64,000 nucleotides of DNA from Prorocentrum cordatum (Eukaryota; Sar; Dinophyceae; Prorocentrales; Prorocentraceae), in contig CAUYUJ010014261.1 in assembly GCA_963575745.1 (NCBI GenBank), positions 224,189 through 288,188 of the forward strand, written 5' to 3'. A program made the translations under genes and the position numbers. Shown piece after piece: positions 57,444 to 64,000 of this stretch. Below the pieces are notes generated by a model. The model did no database searches. It saw only the letters and a list, made by a program, of their open reading frames with translations, and had not been told where the DNA came from. The stretch's first letter is position 1, and every line of letters begins with the position of its first letter.

Positions 57444-57715
57444 TCATCCTCCTCCTCCTCCTCCTCCTCCTCCTCCTCCTCCTCCTCCTCCTCCTCCTCC
57501 TCCTCCTCCTCCTCCTTCCCATCCTCCCCATTTTTCTTCGCTCTCCTCATCCTCTTCCTTCCCCCACGTGTTCCACGAAGGCGTTCCACAACGGTTGGGG
57601 GAACGCATGGTCCTGTAGCGTGCCCGAGCCTTGTCCAAATTATTCGCCACATAGGCTTACCCTTAAATACTGGGAACGGCACTGATTCGCCGTAGGCGTC
57701 TTTGATATATACGTA
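57444..57715. repeat. (CCT)n tract and GATTCGCCGTAGGC tail, second copy
   Basis: CCT runs from 57448 to 57516. The segment GGCACTGATTCGCCGTAGGCGTCTTTGATAT at 57676 matches 56558-56590 with few changes, so two adjacent units of one composite repeat are visible. Confidence 0.75.
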
Positions 57716-57850
57716 CATGCATAGTTGCATACATACATACATATGTAGAACAATATACATATTTATATGCGTAATCTATTAATGTAGAAGAGAAGGAAAG
57801 CGAGAAGGAAAGAGAGAGAGAGAGAGAGGGAGGGATAGCGATAGACATAG

Positions 57851-57885
<35 letters not shown>

Positions 57886-57899
57886 AACAACAACCATAT

Positions 57900-57938
<39 letters not shown>

Positions 57939-57955
57939 TATATGTATATATATAG

Positions 57956-57991
<36 letters not shown>

Positions 57992-58001
57992 AAAAAAAAA
58001 A

Positions 58002-58040
<39 letters not shown>

Positions 58041-58071
58041 AACATAGAGAGAGACGGATATACATATACAT

Positions 58072-58120
<49 letters not shown>

Positions 58121-58330
58121 AAAAAAAATAACGAGAGAAAGCGAGAGAGAAAAAAAGAAATAGAGAGAGAGAGAGAGAGAGAGAGAAAAATAGAGAGAGC
58201 GAGAGAGAAAGAAAAAGAAAAATAATTAGAGAGAGAGAGAAGGAGAAAGAGAGAGAGAGGGAGAGAAACAAGAGAGATGGAAATAGAGAGAGAGAGAGAG
58301 AGAAAAGAAAAACATAAAAAACAAATGAAC
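57715..58330. repeat. (GA)n, (TA)n and A-rich microsatellite block
   Basis: AG/GA runs are interrupted by TATA runs (57904-57952 and 58074-58100) and by an A18 tract (57990-58008). The strand is almost purely purine outside the TA parts. Confidence 0.9.
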
Positions 58331-58610
58331 GACACACACAAATATAGAAGTAGCAAGAACGAGAGAATCGCACTTCCACCGAAGAGGGCGACATATTAAC
58401 ATTCGCAAACGCGCGTTCTGTGGTCGTTTTGAAGACAAGGGGGGTACCGACCCCACCCCATCCTCTACTTCTCATCTCTCCCTCTCCTCGGGCCAGCGCC
58501 TGCGTCGACGGCGGCTGGCGGCGGCGGCGGCAGGGACGACGATTTCCTTTTCTGGGCCGGCGCCGGCGCTTGCGGCGGCGGGCGGCGGCGGCGGGGAACG
58601 TCGACGAGGA
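58330..58610. other. No gene seen; short non-repetitive spacer
   Basis: Balanced composition to 58490, then GGC-rich. No open frame with protein-like character on either strand. Confidence 0.4.
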
Positions 58611-59155
58611 CGACGGTGGTGGTGGTGATGGTGGGTTGTGGTGGTGGTGGCGGCGGTGGTGGTGGTTGTGGTGGTGGAGTGGTGGTTTGTTGTGGTGGTC
58701 GTGGTTGTGGTGGTGGTTTGTGGTGGTGGTGGTGTGGTGATGGTGTGGTGGTGGTTTGTGGTGGTGGTGATGATGGTGGTGGTGGGTTGTGGTGGTTGTG
58801 GCTTGGTGGTGGTGGTGGTGGTGGTGGGTTGTGGTGGAGGCGATGGTTTGTGGAGGTGGTGCTGGTGATGGTGGTGGTGATGGTGGTGGTGGCGGTGGTG
58901 GCGGTGGTGGTGGTGTGGTGGTTTGTGGTGGTGGTGGTGGTGGTAGGTCGTGCTGCTGGTAGTGGTGGTGGTGGCGTGGTAGACTGTGGTGATGGTGGTG
59001 GTGGTAGTGGTGGTTTTTTTGTGGTGGTGGTGGTGATGGTGAATTGTGGTGGTGGTGGTGGTTGTGGTGGTGGTTGTGGTGGTGGTGGCTGTGGTGGTGG
59101 TGGTGGTTGTGTGGTGCGTTGGTGGTGGTGGTGGTGGTCGTGGTCGTCGTCGCTG
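58610..59155. repeat. (GGT)n/(GTG)n tract
   Basis: 545 bp of GTG/GGT with TTG and CGG interruptions. It is strongly G-rich on plus and C-rich on minus. Confidence 0.95.
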
Positions 59156-59159
59156 CGTC

Positions 59160-59470
59160 CCTGTCGTCGCCGGCGCCAGGGGGGAGGGGGTGGGGGGTTG
59201 AAACGCCACCCCCCTCGGCGCCAAAGGGGGGGGTTTGAACCCCCCCCCTTGGGCTGCCTCTGGTCATCGTCGCCGGGCCCGCCGTCGGCTGACGGCCGCT
59301 GGCGCCGGGGCCGAAAAGGGAGGGGGGCTTTCAACCCCCCCCCCCTCCTTGGGAGGGGGAGGGGGGGGGGTCCGGAAAGGAGGGGGGGTTGGGGGGAAGG
59401 GGAGCACCCCTGGTTTTGATCGACAGCGCCGACTGTTGGGGGGGGGCCCCCCGGTTCGAAACGCGCCGCC
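59160..59470. repeat. Runs of G8-10 and C9-10 forming self-complementary blocks
   Basis: Examples are GGGGGGGGTTTGAACCCCCCCCC at 59226-59248 (short palindrome) and GGGGGGCTTTCAACCCCCCC at about 59312-59335. Poly-G runs continue at 59362-59400 and 59440. It is the kind of sequence where homopolymer lengths are unreliable. Confidence 0.8.
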
Positions 59471-59489
59471 GAATGCGCCCGTGAAGCGC

Positions 59490-60040
59490 GCTCTCTCCCG
59501 CACAAGTGGGTATGCATCAATGTACAGACAATGCAGCATACGAGTCGCGAGAGTGTGAAACAAAGAGACAGAAAGAGCGAGAAAGTGGCAGAGAGAAAAA
59601 GAGAGAGAAGAAGGCTGATGGAGGAAAACGATTGATGTTAAACCGAACAATCAGATTGAAACGGACAGAGAAAACAGAGAGAGAGAGTGAACATGTAAAT
59701 CCAAACAGTAGATCGGGAGACGGACTCATTGAGCAAGCGATGGCGATTGAGAGACATCGTTGAAACCATTTTTTACTTAATTCAGCATCAACCACCATGG
59801 AAGTAGGGCGAACAACAAAAAGGCATGGACACCACATCGAACACTAGACGGATAACGTTGAAAACGGCACACAGCGACAAGTGATTACCAACAAACAAGA
59901 GAGCGCCAGGAAGAAACGCAGGGATATCGAGAGAGGTAGAAATACAGAAGGAAAGAGAGAGAGAGAGAGAGAAAAAAAAAAAAAAAAAAAAAAAAAAAAC
60001 GACAGAGAGAGATAGAGAGAGAAACGGACAAAAACGACAC
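59490..60040. repeat. Purine-rich GAGA block with A29 tract
   Basis: AGAGAGAAA-type repeats lie at 59560-59700 and 59940-60030, with an uninterrupted poly-A at about 59970-59998. The part between holds no gene I can support. Confidence 0.8.
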
Positions 60041-60254
60041 AGGGACGGGGGACGCCGGGGGTACCTCTGTAAATGCCCCCCCGCGCCCCCCGCCGACCAT
60101 TTGACTGGGCGCGCGCGCACCATTATTACCCGATCTGCGGTGGGGTTCCGCCGGCACCGTTGCGTGGCCGCCCGTCTTATGGCCAAATCTTGTCAGGTTT
60201 CGCCGAGAATCTTATGTCGTATCCTCGGGGGACCTTTTTGTGTGTCCCGTCGAG

Positions 60255-60365
60255 GCAGTGTGTCCGCGTCGGATTCGTCGGATCCGCGTCGAATCCGTGT
60301 CGAATCCGCGCCGAATCCGCGTCGAATCCACGCCACAACCGCGTCGAGTCCGCATCGAACCAGCG
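60255..60365. repeat. 12-bp minisatellite, CGAATCCGCGTC
   Basis: About nine degenerate copies of (C/T)CGAATCCGCGT(C). One frame gives Arg-Ile-Arg-type peptides; the opposite strand gives Asp-Ala-Asp types. Confidence 0.85.
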
Positions 60366-60369
60366 TCGG

Positions 60370-62270
60370 GCACAAGAGCAGACACTTAGTTTGGGGACAG
60401 GCGAGGTCCCCCGAAGATGCAACGTAAAGAGTTTTCTCAATCCCCTCTTCCGCCTCTTCGCCGTCAAGACTTCGAGTTGGCCTCCCTCGAATTTTAACGG
60501 GGTCCCAGCATCACCGTCTCACAGAGTACCCATGTGTACCAGCCGGTGGTGGTCGGATACCCACTGGGGCAACAACGGAGCAGGCGCCAGCTTCGCCCAT
60601 TACGATCACGTCGTGATCAGGGACCAGTGTTAAGGTCGGCGGCGGGGCAGGGGTCGTCGGCGCCAACGGACTAGGACTGGCCTAAACGGGGATACCGTTG
60701 AAACCAATTGTGCCAGCATGCAGGGGGGAGGGGAAAAATGGAGGGCGCGGGCGAAAGAGGGGGCGGAGGGAACGAGTCGCTCAGGGGCACGGGTCACGCC
60801 CCGAGCGGGTGGCGCGGCCAGCCCCGCCGGCGGGCCCACGGCGGCTGCTGCACCAAGGGCAAGCGGCGGCGGGGTGCAGTGCGGGGGTGGGTACCACCTT
60901 GGGTGCACAAGGGACATACAAATTCGGAGGTCCGCACGGATTAGTCGGATCGGCGTTGGTCCCCCCTCACTGCGCGCGAAACGCGCCAGGGGCGGCGCAG
61001 GAGACGCCGCCACTGGGGTCCAGAGCGGATCCGAGAAATCCGCGCGGACCTCTGGGTTTTATATCTGTGTCATTCTTCGTTCCCCTCGTAGAATGAAAAA
61101 GCGAACAGTGTCAGAGCCTGGTGGCCGCCCGTGAACATTTTCCGAGCGAGTCGGGACGATCCGCTCCAGCGTGGCAGCGATGCACGGGCACTAAGCAAAT
61201 GGGCCAGCATGCGCGAGGAGGAGGAGGAGGAGGAGGACGAGGAGGAGGAGGAGGAGGACGAGGAGGAGGAGGAGCGCAGCCGCTGCCTCGTCCCGCTGCC
61301 CCGCCGCGCGGGCGGGGGTGGCCGCGGGGACGGAGCCGCCGGAGAACAGAAAGCAGCACGGCACATGCGCACCGCGGGCCCCGGCGCGCCGGGCCTGGCG
61401 CGTCCGGAGCGGCCCAGGCCCCGGGAGGCCGGGGGGGGTATCTCGCTGTGCCCGGCCACACCCAGATCGGGCGGCAGCTGCGTCTGGCTGCATGGGCTGG
61501 CACGGCTCCACTCACTTCCAAGTTGTGGTGGCGGCCTGCAAACGAAAGCAAGTCCGAGATCTCAGAGCAAGAGAAGCTGCGCCCGCGTCAGCCCCCGAGG
61601 CGCAGCCGTCCCATCCGGTTCGTTACGGGAGGGCGTGCGGACTTGACGCGCGCAGGCGTGCCCGGGAGCAGCAGGGGCCTCGGTGGAGCCGGAGATGCCC
61701 ACCACGCACGCTTGTCGGGCAGCAACACGACCTCATGTGAAACTGGTTGGCCACCCGATGCGGACGCGGTCCAGGTCGGTGAAGCGGGTGTGGGGCGCAC
61801 GTGCGCACACTGGGGCCCACGGACGCGGCGGGCGGAACAGGCGGGGCAAAGCAGCCGCAGGGGCAGGGGAAGAAGAGCACCACGCGCGCGGCTGGCGCGC
61901 ACGTCACAGAAGACGTGCACTCTCAGAAAGAGGCTGTACAATCAACCCATGTAATAAGGATGCGCGGTAAGGATGCAAATGTCCCGGACGCCCATGCAGA
62001 GGCTCGCTCTTCGAGCGGGGCTGGCCTTCGAACGTTGTTGACGATGGACCGAAGATGACCGAGGAGGCAACCATCAGGGTCGACTGCATGCCCCATGCGC
62101 TGCTTGCACTCAAAGGGTCACGCCCTGGCATTGGGATTCTCGTCCAGTGGCACGCGCCATTGTCGCTCCATGGAGTTCCGCGCACCGCGGTCTTTCTAAC
62201 CCAGAGGGGTCCAAGAAATCGTTTTCTCCCCATGGCCCTCCACACGCCGTTGCCTCTGGAACCCCCCAGG
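60370..62270. other. No convincing gene; GC-rich with a short inverted repeat and GGA tract
   Basis: GAGGTCCGCACGGATT (60928-60943) is matched by AATCCGCGCGGACCTC (61037-61052) with one mismatch. GGA/GAC repeats lie at 61214-61276. Overlapping open frames occur on both strands throughout; none has a recognisable domain or consistent composition. 62180-62265 has ordinary composition but no clear exon. Confidence 0.4.
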
Positions 62271-62275
62271 GCCCT

Positions 62276-62565
62276 CAACACACACACACACACAGAGTTC
62301 CACAGACGCGTGGTTTTACGCGAAAGGGCCTGCACCTCCACATCTGGTATACTACAGGCGCGGTGACGCACCAATCGACTGGTCCAGATGCAACGGCTGA
62401 GTGGTTCCACGCAGACACAGACACAGACACAGACACAGACACAGACACACACACACACACACACTTGCCCGTCAGCGGCTAGGCAGAGGGACTGCTATGG
62501 CGATGCGGCATTCGTGGGACACACACGCACACACGCACACACAGACACGCACGCACACGCACACA

Positions 62566-62609
<44 letters not shown>

Positions 62610-62800
62610 TTCACACTTCCCTCCGACATACTGAAGACGCCAGTCAGCACGAGAAGACAGGGGGGGACGCCGTCGGATCTCCAAGGCCTCCCTATGAAGC
62701 CGCGATGCCGTCGGCCGAAAGGGCATGCGTAAGAAGGAGCCCCTGGAGCAGAAACCCACGCGATGCCAGAGAGAGAGAGTGAGAGAGAGAGAGAGAGATA
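62276..62800. repeat. (CA)n, (GACACA)n and (GA)n microsatellites
   Basis: CA/GACACA runs lie at 62412-62464, CACG/CACA runs at 62520-62612, and GA runs at 62768-62802. Confidence 0.9.
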
Positions 62801-63289
62801 GCGAGGGGTGACGAAGGGGACGACGGTCGGCACAACCCAGCGAGGGAGCAATTCCATACACGCAGGCACACCCACACGCCCACACACAAGGCTTCACACA
62901 CGTGGAGTTCAACGCGCACCAAGCTTCACTCGCCCAGCATCCCACGCGCTTGTGCACGAAAGCGCTGCTTGGGGATCCGCGTGCTGGTATGACTCGGCGA
63001 GCGCGCGGCGTGGGTTCCCAAGCATCCGACACCGTGCTCGTGCCAGGGATCCCCAGGAGGCCTGAACCCTTCGACCCTTCTGAAGGACGAGCTTCTCATT
63101 CCGATCCGTCGTGTTGGGGACCCCGGGGCCCTCGGAGAATGCCCTCCGCAGGCCGAAGGCAGTGGAACACCTTCGGCCGCGGCTCCTCCGGACGAGAGGC
63201 AGTGACGAGAGGATAGCGCTCCGCGGGAGCGCGGGTCTGCAGCCGACGCAGGCGCCCACTACCCACCCACGGCCGCGCATGGGCGCCGC

Positions 63290-63652
63290 TCACGGAGGAC
63301 GAGGCACGAGGGGACGAGAGGACGCCGTCCTTCCGCAGGACGAGGGCTGGCGAGGGTGCGACGCTGGCGTCGGCAGGACGCCCTGCGGGGAGGCGGGGCG
63401 CGGCGCCTGCACGAGCTGCTGCATGGCGTCTGCCACCGCGGCCGACCCCTCCGAGCAGGCCTGGGCTGGGACGGTGCGGCCTTCCCTCCGCGCCCTGACG
63501 GCCGGACGGGCAGCCTCCGCCAGCCAAGCGGAAGCACACTCGAGGGTGCCATGCCCACGCTGCGCAGGAACATCCCAACAAGCACGAGGAACATGGAGGT
63601 ACCCTCCCCGAAGCGACCTCGAGCCCATGCCCCGGGCCGACAGAAGCTCCAC
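63290..63652 (-). CDS. Very tentative exon, family unknown
   Basis: A minus-strand open frame of 120 codons contains a helix-like segment (QACSEGSAAVADAMQQLVQA) followed by a Pro/Ser-rich tail and a stop. Competing open frames exist in the other minus frames. No domain. The region 62810-63290 also shows no supported gene. Confidence 0.15.
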   Translation of the reverse strand: MELLSARGMGSRSLRGGYLHVPRACWDVPAQRGHGTLECASAWLAEAARPAVRARREGRTVPAQACSEGSAAVADAMQQLVQAPRPASPQGVLPTPASHPRQPSSCGRTASSRPLVPRPP

Positions 63653-63684
63653 CCCGGTCCTCCCAGGTCCTCCCCGTCTGCCTC

Positions 63685-63903
63685 GTCGCCTTCCTCCTCG
63701 TCCTCCTCGTCCTCCTCCTCCTCCTCCTCCTCCTCGATCCTCGATCCTCGATCCTCGAACTCCTCCTCCTCCTCCTCCTCCTCCTCCTCCTCTCCTCCTC
63801 CTCCTCCTCCTCCGCCTCCGCCTCCGCCTCCGCCTCCGCCTCCGCCTCCTCCTCCCCCTCCTCCTCCTCCTCCTCCTCCTCCTCCTCCTCCTCCTCCTCC
63901 TCC
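63685..63903. repeat. (CCT)n/(CCG)n tract
   Basis: CCT runs with an inner (CCGCCT)n at 63810-63848 and three direct copies of TCGATCCTC near 63736-63757. 63903 to the end shows no gene. Confidence 0.9.
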
Positions 63904-64000
63904 GCCTGGCCAGGATGTGCCGCGGCGAGCCTCGGCGTGCCGACGACGAGGGCCCCCCCCCCTGGAGGCCACGGGGCGGGCAGAGGGCGGGAGGACCAGC

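Noticed and set aside
57663-59267. Minus-strand frame of over 500 codons rich in His, Pro, Leu and Ser
   Set aside because: Spans GA, TA and GGT microsatellites; no non-repeat protein segment inside.
60698-61954. Overlapping plus and minus open frames of 100-280 codons
   Set aside because: High GC removes stops on both strands; no frame is preferred and no domain or splice pattern supports one.

Overview
The window looks like nuclear DNA of a GC-rich dinoflagellate. The evidence is: candidate introns ending in AG|G, several with polypyrimidine tracts and some with possible non-GT donors; copia-type and DIRS-type retroelements with protein signatures typical of dinoflagellates, one carrying a cytosine-5 DNA methyltransferase; a huge load of trinucleotide and polypurine microsatellites; and almost no intact host gene in 64 kb. 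A high-GC genus such as Prorocentrum would fit, but that is inference and not a species assignment.

Layout. 1-3060: two weakly supported host gene fragments, minus strand. 3.2-3.9 kb: a diverged tandem duplication. 3.99-19.9 kb: one large, decayed Ty1/copia-type retrotransposon, minus strand. In transcription order it has an N-terminal zinc-finger/coiled-coil region, gag with CCCH knuckles, aspartic protease, integrase, reverse transcriptase/RNase H, and then about 5 kb of extra 3' coding sequence with a methyltransferase-like PCT-type motif and an SGNH-hydrolase-like ORF. 20-27 kb: minisatellites and microsatellites plus a broken duplicate of a kinase exon. 27.3-39.2 kb: a pseudokinase gene (minus strand) split by a 10.3-kb near-perfect inverted repeat, i.e. 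a giant foldback element. Removing the element together with one copy of a flanking AAAA rejoins the two halves exactly in frame. 39.2-47 kb: CCAAGA/TCTTGG-type minisatellites, polypurine tracts, a 145-bp hairpin, small CGCGCG hairpins next to (TA)n, and an ACGTA-rich field. 47.3-54.4 kb: a DIRS-like retroelement (minus strand): gag, RT, RNase H, DNA methyltransferase, tyrosine recombinase. The methyltransferase lies between the first and second catalytic segments of the RNase H. 54.5-64 kb: more minisatellite and long microsatellite fields with no convincing gene.

How the parts relate. Both retroelements lie on the minus strand, carry their replication enzymes in canonical order, and each carries an added DNA-modifying or hydrolase-like module. 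Most frameshifts in the DIRS-like element fall in short homopolymers, so it may be nearly intact. The copia element carries several in-frame stops as well as frameshifts and looks dead. The main results are the foldback insertion with its gene-restoring junction and the methyltransferase nested in RNase H. All domain calls were made by eye from motifs; no database search was run.
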